From positions 124,001 through 188,000 of the forward strand of contig NCHQ01000002.1 of the NCBI GenBank assembly GCA_002281855.1: DNA of 64,000 nt. Direction: 5' to 3'. The notes beneath the pieces are model-generated. The model ran no database searches and was not told the DNA's origin. It saw nothing but the letters and a program-made list of their open reading frames with translations. How positions within the stretch are numbered: the stretch's first letter is position 1; every line of letters starts with the position of its first letter. Shown here piece after piece: positions 9,749 to 20,524 of this stretch. Source of the DNA: Rhodospirillales bacterium 24-66-33 (GTDB taxonomy: Bacteria > Pseudomonadota > Alphaproteobacteria > Reyranellales > Reyranellaceae). Both the position numbers and the translations under genes were made by a program.

Positions 9749-11332
9749 GTGTCGGAAGAACGAAAGACGGCCGTCGACGATGCCTCGTTGTCGGCCTTGC
9801 AGGAAGCCCTGGCGCAGGCTCGCGTCACATCGAGCGACCTCACGCGGTCCTACCTTGCTCGCATCGAGGCCTACGATCGCCAGGGGCCGGGCTTGAACTC
9901 GGTGCGCGTGACCAACCCCGATGCGCTGTCCATCGCCGCCGCCCTCGACACCGAGAAGCCCTCTGCCAGCCGCCCGCTCGCGGGACTGCCGATCCTGCTG
10001 AAGGACAATATCGCCACCGGCGACCGGCAGCCCACCACGGCCGGCTCGCTGGCGCTGGCAGATGCCCATGCAAGGGACGATGCGTTCGTGGCGAGGAAGC
10101 TGCGCGACGCGGGCGCGGTGATCCTGGGCAAGGTCAATCTCACCGAGTTCGCCAACGTCCTCGCGCTCGGCATGCCCTCGGGCTACAGCTCGATCGCCGG
10201 CTATGTCCGCAACCCCTATTCGCCCAAGCTGATGGACGACCCTGCGCCGGTCGTGCTGCCCGGCGGGTCGAGCGCCGGTTCTGCCGTCTCGGTCGCGGCC
10301 GGCCTCTGCGCCGCGGCGATCGGCACAGAGACCTCGGGCTCGCTGCTCAGTCCCGCCACCCAGAACGGCCTCGTCACCGTGAAGCCGACGGTCGGCCTGA
10401 TAAGCCGCAGCGGCATCATCCCGATCTCGCACAGCCAGGATACGGCCGGCCCCCTCACCCGCACCGTGCGCGATTCCGCGATCCTGCTGAACGTACTGGC
10501 GGCGCGCGACCCGGACGATCCGGCGACGCACCTGCTGCAGCGGCCGGACGACTACACCGCCGGTCTCGACAAGGACGGACTGAAGGGCGCGCGCATTGGC
10601 GTGCCCAGCGACCCCGAGGATCCCCTCAACGATCCTTTCTTCGGGCCGCTCAGCCCCCGTGGAAAGCAGGTGATGGCGCAGGCGATCACGGCGCTGGAGG
10701 ACCTGGGCGCCACGGTCGTGCGCGCCGCCCTTCCGGCGATCGCCTGGATCGGCGGCCCCGGCACTGCCATGGCGGTGCTCAACCGCAATCCGTTCAGCCC
10801 GCTGAAGGGAACGGCCGGCAGCGCGTCCCTCGTCTTCCTCTACGAGCTGAAGCGCGACCTCAATCTCTACCTGCGCGACTGGGCGACCCGCACCGACATC
10901 AAGACGATGGCCGACATCATAGCCTTCAACACCGCAAACGCGGAGAAGGCGCTGCGCTACGGGCAGGACCTGTTCCTGGCCGCGGAGGCCACGCGCGGCG
11001 ACCTCTCGGAGCCGGAATACACATCCGCGCGCGCCATGGACCTGGCGGCGGCCGAGCGCGGCATCGACGCCTATATGAGCCGGCACAGGCTCGACGCCGT
11101 CGTGTTCCCCGGCGCGAGCGGCGCCGCGGTCGCGGCGAAGCCGGGCTATCCCAGCGTGCAGGTGCCGGCCGGATTCATCTCGGGCGTCGGCGCCACCGAA
11201 ACGCCTGACTATCCGCTCGGCCTCACCTTCGCCGGCCGCGCCTGGAGCGAGGCCACGCTGCTGCGCTTCGCCTATGCCTTCGAGCAGGCCACCAAGGCAC
11301 GCCGCCCACCGCCGGACCTGCCTCCGCTGTAG
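9749..11332 (+). CDS. amidase (amidase-signature family)
   Basis: The protein has 527 residues. The Ser-cisSer-Lys triad is visible: Lys85 in PILLKDNI, Ser174 in PGGSSAGSA and nucleophile Ser198 in IGTETSGSL. The sequence fits the amidase-signature family (about 450-550 residues), which cleaves amide bonds of small molecules and also includes GatA. It lacks an adjacent gatC or gatB and is therefore taken as a catabolic amidase. No signal peptide is seen. The GTG at 9749 follows AGAGGG. Substrate is unknown. Confidence 0.9.
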   Translation: MSEERKTAVDDASLSALQEALAQARVTSSDLTRSYLARIEAYDRQGPGLNSVRVTNPDALSIAAALDTEKPSASRPLAGLPILLKDNIATGDRQPTTAGSLALADAHARDDAFVARKLRDAGAVILGKVNLTEFANVLALGMPSGYSSIAGYVRNPYSPKLMDDPAPVVLPGGSSAGSAVSVAAGLCAAAIGTETSGSLLSPATQNGLVTVKPTVGLISRSGIIPISHSQDTAGPLTRTVRDSAILLNVLAARDPDDPATHLLQRPDDYTAGLDKDGLKGARIGVPSDPEDPLNDPFFGPLSPRGKQVMAQAITALEDLGATVVRAALPAIAWIGGPGTAMAVLNRNPFSPLKGTAGSASLVFLYELKRDLNLYLRDWATRTDIKTMADIIAFNTANAEKALRYGQDLFLAAEATRGDLSEPEYTSARAMDLAAAERGIDAYMSRHRLDAVVFPGASGAAVAAKPGYPSVQVPAGFISGVGATETPDYPLGLTFAGRAWSEATLLRFAYAFEQATKARRPPPDLPPL

Positions 11333-11379
11333 AGCCAGTCTTTCTGGGCGAGATTGAATCGAGTTGAGCCTCTCAACAA

Positions 11380-11432
11380 TGACCTCATCCTGAGAAGCGC
11401 CGCGAAGCGGCGCGTCTCGAAGGATGAGGTCA
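11380..11432. repeat. intergenic palindromic repeat, family B
   Basis: Perfect 12-bp outer arms, TGACCTCATCCT (11380-11391) and AGGATGAGGTCA (11421-11432), enclose a GC-rich inner stem with one mismatch around a GAA loop. The whole 53 bp folds as one hairpin. It lies between the convergent amidase and gamma-glutamyltransferase genes. Confidence 0.75.
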
Positions 11433-11510
11433 GTGCTTCAATCGCTTCAATTCATTTCCGGCCAGACCCTAAGGTTGAGGTGAGCGGGTCAACTCGAGAC
11501 GGAAGGACTC

Positions 11511-13127
11511 TTAAACCGCGATCACCACGCCGTCGTGACCGGGATCGGCGCCGCCATCGAGGCCGTCCTCGTGGATGCGGATGCCGTGGACGGCGGCGAA
11601 GCCGAAGCCGTAGGGACTGCGGACGACCGGATAACCCAGCGCCTGCAGCTCGCGCTCGACCCGGCCCTGGATGCGGTTGGAAATGTCGATCGCGTCCGAG
11701 GTCGCCGAGAAGCGCGGCGCGCTCACCGCCTCGACCATGGTCATGCCGAAGTCGAGCGCGTTCAGGATGACGTGCAGCACGCCCATGGCGATCTGGGTGG
11801 CGCCGGGCGCGCCGATGATCAGGTGTGGCTTGCCGTCCTTGAAGATGATGGATGGCACGACGGAGCTGAAGCGCGCCTTGCCGGGCGCGATCGAGCCGGC
11901 ACGACCGGGACGCGGATCGAACACGCCCATGCAGCCATTGTACATGAAGCCCAGGCCCGGCGTGATCACGCCCGAGGGCATGCCCAGCGAATGGGTCATG
12001 GTGAAACAGTTGCCCTCCTTGTCGAGGACGGAGATGTGCGTCGTGTCCTTCGACACGGCGCCCGAGTTGAAGCGCGTGACGCTGGCTTTCTCGCCGCGCG
12101 CGATCTCCCCCGCCATCGCCTTGGCATAGGCCTTGGAGGTCAGCTCCCCGACCGGCACGGTAACGAACCTCGGATCGCCGACCTTGGCATCCTTGTCGAT
12201 CGTCGCCCGCTTCATCGCTTCGGCGACGATGCGCAGGTGCTCGCTCGAGCCATGCTCCAGCGCGCCGATGTCGAAATTCTCGAGGATGTTGAGCATCTCG
12301 ATCAACATCACGCCGCCGCCCGGGGGCTGATTGGTCGAGACCTTGTAGCCACGATAGTCGCCCCAGAGCGGCTCGTTGCGGACGGTCCTCCAGGCCTTGA
12401 GATCCTCGATCGACAGCAGCGCGTCGTTCTTCTTCATGTCCTCGGCGATCGCGTGAGCGATTTCCCCCGAATAGAAGACATCGGCGCCGCCCTTGGCGAT
12501 GGCGCGCAGGGTCTGGCCATAGTCGCGGTTCACGACCCGGTCGCCCACCCGCTTCGGCACGCCGTCGGGGCGGCAGTAGAGTTCGCGTGCCGCCGGCGTG
12601 AAGCCGGTGCGCTCGAAGTTGGGCGCGCGGCCGAAGGCGCCGTCGTCGGCCCACCAGAAGTGGACGTGCGGGCGCACGGTCCAGCCGCTCTCGGCCCAGT
12701 GGATGGCCGGCTCGACGATGCGCGACCAGGGCAGGCTGCCATGCTCTTTGTGCGCGTCATAGTACATCTTGAGATTGGCCGGCGCGCAGATCGACTGGTA
12801 GCCGATGTCGTTGACACGGCCCTTCAGGATGAAGCCGTAGCCGTCCCTCGCCTCGCTCTCGATCAGGTTGGCCCACATGTCCGGCCGCGCGGCGAGCGGC
12901 GCCGGCGCATGGGCGTCGATATAGCCGTGGAACTTCTTGCCCGGCATGTAGATGCCGCACGAGCCGAAGCCCGCGATGCCGCACATTTGCGGATCGACCA
13001 CGCCTTGGACCAGCGCGCAGGCAATGCCCGCATCGACGGCGTTACCGCCCTCCCGCAGCACGTCGGCGCCGGCCTCGGTCGGCTCGGGCTGCGGGGCCAC
13101 GATCATCGCCTGCTTGTTGTACCGCAC
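11511..13127 (-). CDS. gamma-glutamyltransferase-like Ntn hydrolase
   Basis: The protein has 538 residues from a GTG at 13127 behind GGAGGAAG. The self-cleavage and catalytic Thr is Thr362 in SKDTTHISVLDKEGN. Other family features are GGNAVDAGIA near 27, NQPPGGGVMLIEMLN near 266 and the PGKARFSSVVPSI loop. Classical GGT enzymes are exported and transfer or hydrolyse the glutamyl group of glutathione. Here the N-terminus starts directly in the domain (MRYNKQAMIVAPQPEP) with no signal peptide, so a cytoplasmic acylase or GGT-like role is inferred. The frame continues upstream to 14189, but that part is antisense or shifted and overlaps the next gene. Confidence 0.88.
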   Translation of the reverse strand: MRYNKQAMIVAPQPEPTEAGADVLREGGNAVDAGIACALVQGVVDPQMCGIAGFGSCGIYMPGKKFHGYIDAHAPAPLAARPDMWANLIESEARDGYGFILKGRVNDIGYQSICAPANLKMYYDAHKEHGSLPWSRIVEPAIHWAESGWTVRPHVHFWWADDGAFGRAPNFERTGFTPAARELYCRPDGVPKRVGDRVVNRDYGQTLRAIAKGGADVFYSGEIAHAIAEDMKKNDALLSIEDLKAWRTVRNEPLWGDYRGYKVSTNQPPGGGVMLIEMLNILENFDIGALEHGSSEHLRIVAEAMKRATIDKDAKVGDPRFVTVPVGELTSKAYAKAMAGEIARGEKASVTRFNSGAVSKDTTHISVLDKEGNCFTMTHSLGMPSGVITPGLGFMYNGCMGVFDPRPGRAGSIAPGKARFSSVVPSIIFKDGKPHLIIGAPGATQIAMGVLHVILNALDFGMTMVEAVSAPRFSATSDAIDISNRIQGRVERELQALGYPVVRSPYGFGFAAVHGIRIHEDGLDGGADPGHDGVVIAV

Positions 13128-13159
13128 GTCGCTTCCTCCAACTTGTTCGTTGGCGCGAC

Positions 13160-14293
13160 TCAATCCCAACCGTTGCGCCGGCGCAATATCGCGGTCGAGG
13201 GCGCGAGCGTTAGTCCCTTGCCCTGCACCGTTGGCAGCCACTCCGCCAGCGCCTGCAGGGTCGAATCGTGCGGATGGCCGATCGCCACCACGAAGCCCTG
13301 CCGGCGCGCCACCGCCTCGGTCTCGGCGAGCTTGCGCCGTACGGCCTCGACCGTGTCCTCGTCGTCTAGGAAGACGTGGCGCACGATCGACGGCACGCCG
13401 ATCTCCTGCGCCGTCTGGTCGCCCACAGACTGCGGGCTCGTGCGCGAGTCGAGGAACATCAGGCCCCGCGGCTTGAGCTGGCGCATCACCAGCTCCATGT
13501 CGGGACGGTTGGCGGTGAAGCGGCTGCCCATGTGATTGTTGATGCCGACATAGCCGCCGAAACTCTCCAGCGCGACCAGCAGCTTCTGGCGCAGCTCGGC
13601 ATCGGACATCGACACCGTCAGCGCCCCCGGCCCGGGATCGTTGCGGCCGTTCGGCTCCATCGGCATGTGCAGCATCAACTCGTGGCCTCGCGCCCGCGCG
13701 GCGCGCGCCTGCTCGGGCAGATCCTTGGCATAGGGCAGGAACGACATGGTCATCGGCCCCGGCAGCTCCCAGGCGCGTCTGGAGCGTGCGCGATCGAGGC
13801 CGACATCGTCGATCACGATCGCGACCAGCGGGCGGCTCTTGAGATCGCGCAACGGCACCGCGTTGCGGCGCCAGGTCTGTTCCGCCGGGAACGCGGCAGC
13901 GACCTTCTTCACCGGCGGCTTCTCCTCGACATTCGGCGTCGGCTTGCCGGGGTCGGCCTCGGAGTATTTCGGGAAGTCGGGCAACTCCTCGATGCGCGAA
14001 TATCTCGGTGCGGCGGTTGGCCCCGTCGCCGCGGCGCTGCGCTTCATGTCTTCGAGCGTATCTCGCGCCACGCGGTCGCCGCTGCGCAAATCGAGTCGCT
14101 CGGCGATCCAGTAGCCGCCGAACACGCTGCCTGCGAACATCACGATGACGGCGATGACGATCGAGTGCCAGCGATGGGCTGCGACCCACGAAGAAAGCCC
14201 GTCGAAACGGGCACGAAGGCGATCCGCGAAGCCGGGCGGCCGTTTCGGACTCCTTCTGTTCGTCTTCCCGCTTCTGTTCTTCCTCGACGCCAT
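13160..14293 (-). CDS. divergent polysaccharide deacetylase family protein (YibQ-like)
   Basis: The protein has 377 residues. A basic cytoplasmic start is followed by one membrane segment (about 42-66, HSIVIAVIVMFAGSVFGGYWIA), a Pro-rich linker and a NodB-like barrel. RPLVAIVIDDVGLD, GHELMLHMPMEPNG, GINNHMGSRFT and GHPHDSTLQAL are hallmarks of the divergent deacetylase (YibQ/DUF610) family; Asp and His positions suited to metal binding are kept. It acts in the periplasm, probably on a glycan. An upstream GTG at 14329 in frame would add 12 residues. It sits 45 bp after the Pat-like gene. Confidence 0.85.
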   Translation of the reverse strand: MASRKNRSGKTNRRSPKRPPGFADRLRARFDGLSSWVAAHRWHSIVIAVIVMFAGSVFGGYWIAERLDLRSGDRVARDTLEDMKRSAAATGPTAAPRYSRIEELPDFPKYSEADPGKPTPNVEEKPPVKKVAAAFPAEQTWRRNAVPLRDLKSRPLVAIVIDDVGLDRARSRRAWELPGPMTMSFLPYAKDLPEQARAARARGHELMLHMPMEPNGRNDPGPGALTVSMSDAELRQKLLVALESFGGYVGINNHMGSRFTANRPDMELVMRQLKPRGLMFLDSRTSPQSVGDQTAQEIGVPSIVRHVFLDDEDTVEAVRRKLAETEAVARRQGFVVAIGHPHDSTLQALAEWLPTVQGKGLTLAPSTAILRRRNGWD

Positions 14294-14338
14294 CTGAGAG
14301 TTATGCCCTAACCTCTTGGCGCGGGCCACTATTTGGCC

Positions 14339-17020
14339 TCAATCCAGGCTGGAGAGCGACTTCATCACGCGGATGTCCGGCTCGCCCGAGCGCCCGCTTT
14401 CGCGGCGGAAGCCGACCAGCTTGGCGAGGTCGAGCATCTTGCGGTTCTCGCGCAGCACATGACCGACGACACGCTTTACGCCGCGTGACTTGCCATAGTG
14501 CAACACGTGCCGCAGCAGCAGTTCGCCATAGCCCCGCCCCTGTCGATCGGACGCGACGGTGAGCGCGAACTCGGCCTGCTGGAAATCGGGATCGGCGACC
14601 AGCCGTCCGACGCCGACCATCTCGTCGCCATCGAGCAGCACGAAGGCCATCTCGCGGTCGTAGTCGATCTGGGTCAGCCTTGCCGCGAGTTCGTGGCTGA
14701 GTTCACGCATGGGGCCGAAGAAGCGCATGCGCACGTCTTCGGGCGTCAGCCGCCGCGTGAAGGCCTGCAGCGTGGGTTCGTCGTCGGGCCGGATCGGACG
14801 GATGCGCAGCTTCTCCTCGCCATGCTGGATCTCGGCCTCGAGTTCAACCGGATAGGGCCGGATGGCGAAGCGGGCCGCCCGCTCATGCCCCTTCTTCGGA
14901 TGGTTCACCACGATGCGCGCATCGAGCGCGATCACGCCCTCGGCGTCGGCCAGCAACGGATTGATGTCGAGCTCGGCGATCTCGCCGACATCGGCGATGA
15001 GCTGCGACAGGCGCACCATGGCCGCGCCCACCGCCTCCCGGTCGGCCGGGGCGCGGTCGCGATAGCCGCGCAGCAGGCGATCGACCCGGGTGCGGCTCAG
15101 CGCGTCCTCCGCCAGCACAGGATCGAGCGGCGGCAAAGCAAGCGCCTTGTCATCGATCACCTCGGCGGCCACGCCGCCGTGGCCCACCAGCAGGATCGGC
15201 CCGAACACGGGATCCTCGGCGGCGCCCAGGATCAGCTCGACGGCATGCGGGCGGCGGATCATGGGCTGCACCACGAAGCCGTCGATCCTGGCCTTGTTGG
15301 CCAGCACCAGGACCTTGCCGGTCATCTCGCGGACGGCGTCGAGCACCGCCTGCTCGGAGACGAGGTCGAGCGAAACACCGCCGACATCGCTCTTGTGGGT
15401 GATGTCGCGCGACAGCAGCTTCACTGCGACGGGGAAACCGATGCGCACCGCGATGGCCGCGGCCTCCGCGGCTGTGCGGGCGATCTCGGTCGGCACGACG
15501 GGGATGCCATAGGCCGCCAGCACGCGCTTGGCTTCCGGCTCGGTGAGAACCTTGCGCTTCTCGGCAAGCGCCCCCTGCACGATCGCGCGCACGAGCGCGG
15601 TGTCGGAGTGCAGCTCCGGCACGGAGGGCGGCGTGCGCTGCAGCGCACGCTGGCCGCGGCGATACTCGACGATGTGCATGAAGCCACGAACGGCGCGCAG
15701 CGGCGTGTCGTAGGCGGGAATGCCGGCATCGTGCAGCACGTCGCGACCGGCCTGGGCCTCGCGCCCGCCGATCCAGCAGCCGATCACCGGCACGACCTTG
15801 CGCCCGGCGGCGCCGGTAATGGCGCGCGCCGCCTCGACCGACGAGGTGAGCGACGTCGGCACGTTCATCGCCAGCACCGCACCGACGCCGCGATCGTCGG
15901 CCAGTCCGTCGAGGGCGACGGCATAGCGTGGCCCGTCGGCATCGCCCACGATGTCGACCGGGTTGGCGCGCGACCATCGCTGCGACATCTGCTTGTCGAG
16001 CCGCGCGATGGTGGCCGGCAGCAGCGTGGCGAGTTCGCCGCCTTCGTCGATCAGCAGGTCGGTGGCGATGATACCGACGCCGCCGCCATTGGTCAGGATC
16101 GCCAGGCGCTCGGTGCGCGGGGCGATGCTGTGGCCCAGCGTCTCGGCCGCATCGAACAGCTCGCCGAGGCCCAGCACGCGGACGAGTCCCGCGCGCGCGA
16201 AGGCGGCGTCGTAGACCGCGGCCGATCCCGCCATCGAGCCCGTATGCGAGGCCGTCGCCTGGGCCGCCGCGGCATGACGGCCGCCCTTCAGCACGATCAC
16301 CGGCTTGATGCGGGCCACGCCGCGCGCCGCCGACATGAACTTGCGCGCTTGGGTGATGCCCTCGACATACATCAGCACGGCGCGCGTATCGGAATCGCGC
16401 GCCAGCATGTCGAGCACGTCGCCGAAATCGACATCGGCCATGTCGCCCATCGAGATCAGGTGCGAGAAGCCGATGCCCTGGGCCACGCCCCAGTCGGCCA
16501 GGCCCGCCAGCACGGCGCCCGACTGGGCGACCGCAGCGATGCGTCCGGCCTTGAACCGTGTCGGGCCGAAGCTGGCGTTGAGGCCGAGCCCGGGGGCGGC
16601 GTAGCCGATGCAGTTCGGTCCGACGATGCGCAGCAGGTAGGGCTGGGCCGCGCGCAGCAGCCGCTGCCGCCACTGCGCATTGACCGACGCCGCATCCGGA
16701 CCGTTGCCGGGGCCGGCGCTGATCACCACGGCGACGCGCGTCCCCGCCTCGCCCAGCGCCACGATCAGCCCGGGGATGGTCGGTGCCGGCGTCATGATCA
16801 CGGCGAGATCCGCCGGCTCGGGCAGGTCCGACACCCTGCGAAAGGCCGTGCGACCCGCGATCGTGCCGCCCTTGCGGTTGACGAGGTGGATCTGGCCCTG
16901 GAAGCCGCCCGCCAGCACATTGCGCGTGACGGCGGCGCCCACAGAGCCGGGGCGTTCGGTGGCACCGATCATGACGACCGAGCGCGGGGACATGAGTCTA
17001 TCGAGGTTGCGGGTCGACAT
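14339..17020 (-). CDS. ADP-forming acyl-CoA ligase fused to GNAT acetyltransferase (Pat-like)
   Basis: The protein has 893 residues. Residues 1-130 are the CoA-binding domain (SVVMIGATERPGSVG), 150-450 the succinyl-CoA-ligase-like domain, about 480-700 an ATP-grasp domain (VAVKLLSRDITHKSDVGGV) and about 735-890 a GNAT domain with the acetyl-CoA loop SDRQGRGYGELLLRH. This is the layout of Pat/YfiQ protein lysine acetyltransferases (about 886 residues), which silence acyl-CoA synthetases. His259 in ASHTGSMAG aligns with the phosphohistidine of ADP-forming ligases, a residue I recall as replaced in Salmonella Pat. An acyl-CoA synthetase gene lies 1 kb away as a possible target. Confidence 0.88.
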   Translation of the reverse strand: MSTRNLDRLMSPRSVVMIGATERPGSVGAAVTRNVLAGGFQGQIHLVNRKGGTIAGRTAFRRVSDLPEPADLAVIMTPAPTIPGLIVALGEAGTRVAVVISAGPGNGPDAASVNAQWRQRLLRAAQPYLLRIVGPNCIGYAAPGLGLNASFGPTRFKAGRIAAVAQSGAVLAGLADWGVAQGIGFSHLISMGDMADVDFGDVLDMLARDSDTRAVLMYVEGITQARKFMSAARGVARIKPVIVLKGGRHAAAAQATASHTGSMAGSAAVYDAAFARAGLVRVLGLGELFDAAETLGHSIAPRTERLAILTNGGGVGIIATDLLIDEGGELATLLPATIARLDKQMSQRWSRANPVDIVGDADGPRYAVALDGLADDRGVGAVLAMNVPTSLTSSVEAARAITGAAGRKVVPVIGCWIGGREAQAGRDVLHDAGIPAYDTPLRAVRGFMHIVEYRRGQRALQRTPPSVPELHSDTALVRAIVQGALAEKRKVLTEPEAKRVLAAYGIPVVPTEIARTAAEAAAIAVRIGFPVAVKLLSRDITHKSDVGGVSLDLVSEQAVLDAVREMTGKVLVLANKARIDGFVVQPMIRRPHAVELILGAAEDPVFGPILLVGHGGVAAEVIDDKALALPPLDPVLAEDALSRTRVDRLLRGYRDRAPADREAVGAAMVRLSQLIADVGEIAELDINPLLADAEGVIALDARIVVNHPKKGHERAARFAIRPYPVELEAEIQHGEEKLRIRPIRPDDEPTLQAFTRRLTPEDVRMRFFGPMRELSHELAARLTQIDYDREMAFVLLDGDEMVGVGRLVADPDFQQAEFALTVASDRQGRGYGELLLRHVLHYGKSRGVKRVVGHVLRENRKMLDLAKLVGFRRESGRSGEPDIRVMKSLSSLD

Positions 17021-17024
17021 GCCC

Positions 17025-17909
17025 CTAGAAGAGCGCCGGACCGTTCATCAGCACAAGCCCTGAAAAGATCACGACCGCCGCAGCTACCCGCCGGCCCCCG
17101 AACGGCTCGCCCAGGATCAGCGTGCCGATCAGCGCCCCGAACAGCACCGACGTCTCGCGCAGCGCGGCGATATGGGCCATCGGCCCCAGCGCCAGCGCGT
17201 AGATCGCGATGCCATAGCCGACATTGGCGATCACGCCGCCGCCGACGCCGCGATACCAGGTTTTCTTCATGTGGGACCAGACGGTCGCCGGCCGTTTCCA
17301 GAAAGCGAGCACCAGCAGCCACGGCCCCTCGAGCACGGCCAGCCAAGCGATGTAGGAGATGCGATGCTCGAGCGTCTCGCCGGCGGCGCGCACGCCCATG
17401 CCGTCTGAGATGATGTAGCCCGCGATGGTGATCCCGGTGAGGACCGCGAACAGCGTCGCCAGCCCATGACGGCTGCCCGGCTTCGGCACGATGTTCTTCA
17501 GCGGGAGAGCGAGCGCTACGAGGCCGAAGCTCAGCAAGAAGACGCCGACGATATCCTGGGTCCTGAGATGCTCGCCGATCACGCGGCCCGAGACCAGTGC
17601 CACCAGCAGCGGCCCCAGGCCGCGCGCGATCGGATAGGTGTGGCTGAGGTCGCCGTAGGAATAGGCTTTCAGCAGGAAGAAATAGTAGGCGACGTGGATC
17701 GCGACCGAGAGGATGAGGAACTTCCAGGCGCCCGGTTCGATCATCGGCACGAAGGGCACGATGCAGAGGCCCATGACCGTGCCCGTCGTCATGATCAGGC
17801 CGAAGGTCGCGAGCCGGTCGGACTGATCCGCCTTCAGAATGGCGTTCCAGGTGGCGTGCATCAGCGCTGCTGCGAGCAGCAGCGCGACGATCAGGGGCTC
17901 GACGACCAA
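17025..17909 (-). CDS. EamA/DMT-family transporter
   Basis: The protein has 294 residues with about ten hydrophobic segments in two repeats. The first begins LIVALLLAAALMHATWNAIL; the second covers residues about 150-290 and ends GGRRVAAAVVIFSGLVLMNG. This is the drug/metabolite transporter EamA fold, usually an inner-membrane exporter of amino acids or metabolites. The only start that keeps the first membrane helix whole is TTG at 17909. It is followed after 4 bp by the Pat-like gene, suggesting one transcript. It is divergent from the acyl-CoA synthetase. Substrate is unknown. Confidence 0.85.
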   Translation of the reverse strand: MVVEPLIVALLLAAALMHATWNAILKADQSDRLATFGLIMTTGTVMGLCIVPFVPMIEPGAWKFLILSVAIHVAYYFFLLKAYSYGDLSHTYPIARGLGPLLVALVSGRVIGEHLRTQDIVGVFLLSFGLVALALPLKNIVPKPGSRHGLATLFAVLTGITIAGYIISDGMGVRAAGETLEHRISYIAWLAVLEGPWLLVLAFWKRPATVWSHMKKTWYRGVGGGVIANVGYGIAIYALALGPMAHIAALRETSVLFGALIGTLILGEPFGGRRVAAAVVIFSGLVLMNGPALF

Positions 17910-17993
17910 GGGGGGCTACTTTCTTCTTGTTGCCCTCAACCTACGCCCGTGTCCAAATTCGAGAAAGGGCGGAAACAAGATGCGAGGCATGCG

Positions 17994-19682
<1,689 letters not shown>

Positions 19683-19686
19683 GGCG

Positions 19687-19785
19687 AAAGGTCCCTCGCT
19701 GCGCTTGGGATGACAGCGTTTTCTCGATGGGCGCACTGCGTCGAACCCGACACCTTTGTCATCCCGAGCGTAGCGAGTGACCTTT
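19687..19785. repeat. intergenic palindromic repeat, family A (copy 2)
   Basis: Imperfect inverted arms begin AAAGGTCCCTCGCTGCG (19687 on) and end CGTAGCGAGTGACCTTT (19769-19785), with TGGGATGACA and TGTCATCCCGA inside. The loop is about 40 bp. It fills most of the gap between the acyl-CoA synthetase and trpG and may act as a terminator-like structure. Confidence 0.7.
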
Positions 19786-19828
19786 AGAAGGCCTATCAGC
19801 GCGGCCCGCAGCCCGCTAATATCCCCCC

Positions 19829-20431
19829 ATGCTCCTCCTGATCGATAACTACGACAGCTTCACCTACAACCTCGTCCACTTCCTGGGCGATCTCGGCGCG
19901 CGCTGCGTCGTGCATCGCAACGACCAGATCACGGTCGACGAGGCGCTGGCGCTGAAGCCGGCCGGCATCGTGCTTTCGCCCGGCCCCTGCACGCCCAACG
20001 AAGCCGGCATCTGCATGGACCTGATCCGCGCCGCGGCGAAGGAACAGGTGCCACTGTTCGGTGTCTGCCTTGGCCACCAGGCGATCGGTCAGGTGTTCGG
20101 GGGCCACGTCGTGCGCGCGCCCGAGCCGATGCACGGCAAGCTGTCGGGCGTCGCCCACAGGAACCAGAGCGTGTTCGAGGACGTGCCCTCGCCCTTCCAG
20201 GCGACGCGCTACCATTCGCTGATCGTCGACCGGAAGGACTTCCCCAAGGACCTCGAAGTCACCGCCGAGACCGGCGACATCATCATGGGCCTGCGGCACC
20301 GGACGCTGCCGATCCACGGCGTGCAGTTCCACCCCGAGAGCATCGCCTCGGAACACGGCCACAAGATCCTCGAGAATTTCCTGAAGATCGCCGGCGACCA
20401 TCCGAGCCAGCAGAACAAGAAGGCGGCGTAG
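19829..20431 (+). CDS. trpG: anthranilate synthase glutamine amidotransferase subunit
   Basis: The protein has 200 residues. It starts [19 protein letters not shown], the usual opening of TrpG/PabA. The class I glutaminase triad is complete: Cys80 in FGVCLGHQA, with His168 and Glu170 in [14 protein letters not shown]. It releases ammonia from glutamine for TrpE to make anthranilate; it may also serve aminodeoxychorismate synthase. trpE is not in the window and trpD lies 4.6 kb downstream, past unrelated genes, whereas trpG and trpD are normally adjacent in this group. No clear ribosome site precedes the ATG. Confidence 0.92.
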   Translation: MLLLIDNYDSFTYNLVHFLGDLGARCVVHRNDQITVDEALALKPAGIVLSPGPCTPNEAGICMDLIRAAAKEQVPLFGVCLGHQAIGQVFGGHVVRAPEPMHGKLSGVAHRNQSVFEDVPSPFQATRYHSLIVDRKDFPKDLEVTAETGDIIMGLRHRTLPIHGVQFHPESIASEHGHKILENFLKIAGDHPSQQNKKAA

Positions 20432-20450
20432 GCGCTCGCAACAAACACAT

Positions 20451-20521
20451 TGTCATCCCGGGCGAAGCGAGGGACCTTTCGTCTGTGCCCGCAAGGGTCC
20501 CTCGCTTCGCTCGGGATGACA
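20451..20521. repeat. intergenic palindromic repeat, family A (copy 3)
   Basis: TGTCATCCCGGGCGAAGCGA (20451-20470) continues as GGGACC and returns inverted as GGTCCC-TCGCTTCGCTCGGGATGACA, ending at 20521. The arms are about 26 bp with one mismatch. The element stops 3 bp before the ATG of the Bug receptor gene, so it occupies that gene's leader. Confidence 0.8.
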
Positions 20522-20524
20522 TCA

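Noticed and set aside
13128-14189. N-terminal extension of the gamma-glutamyltransferase frame
   Set aside because: It reads the YibQ-type gene in another frame. The GTG at 13127 has GGAGGAAG upstream and gives the family start.
14498-17413. Open frame of 971 codons on the + strand
   Set aside because: It is antisense to the Pat-like gene and part of the EamA gene. Composition is that of a shadow frame.
19687-20521. Two nearby family A repeats as ends of a mobile element around trpG
   Set aside because: They flank trpG, a housekeeping gene. There is no transposase, and each is a complete palindrome rather than one end of an element.
20450-20524. Extra N-terminal peptide of the Bug receptor
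   Set aside because: The codons are those of the palindromic repeat; the signal peptide begins at ATG 20525.
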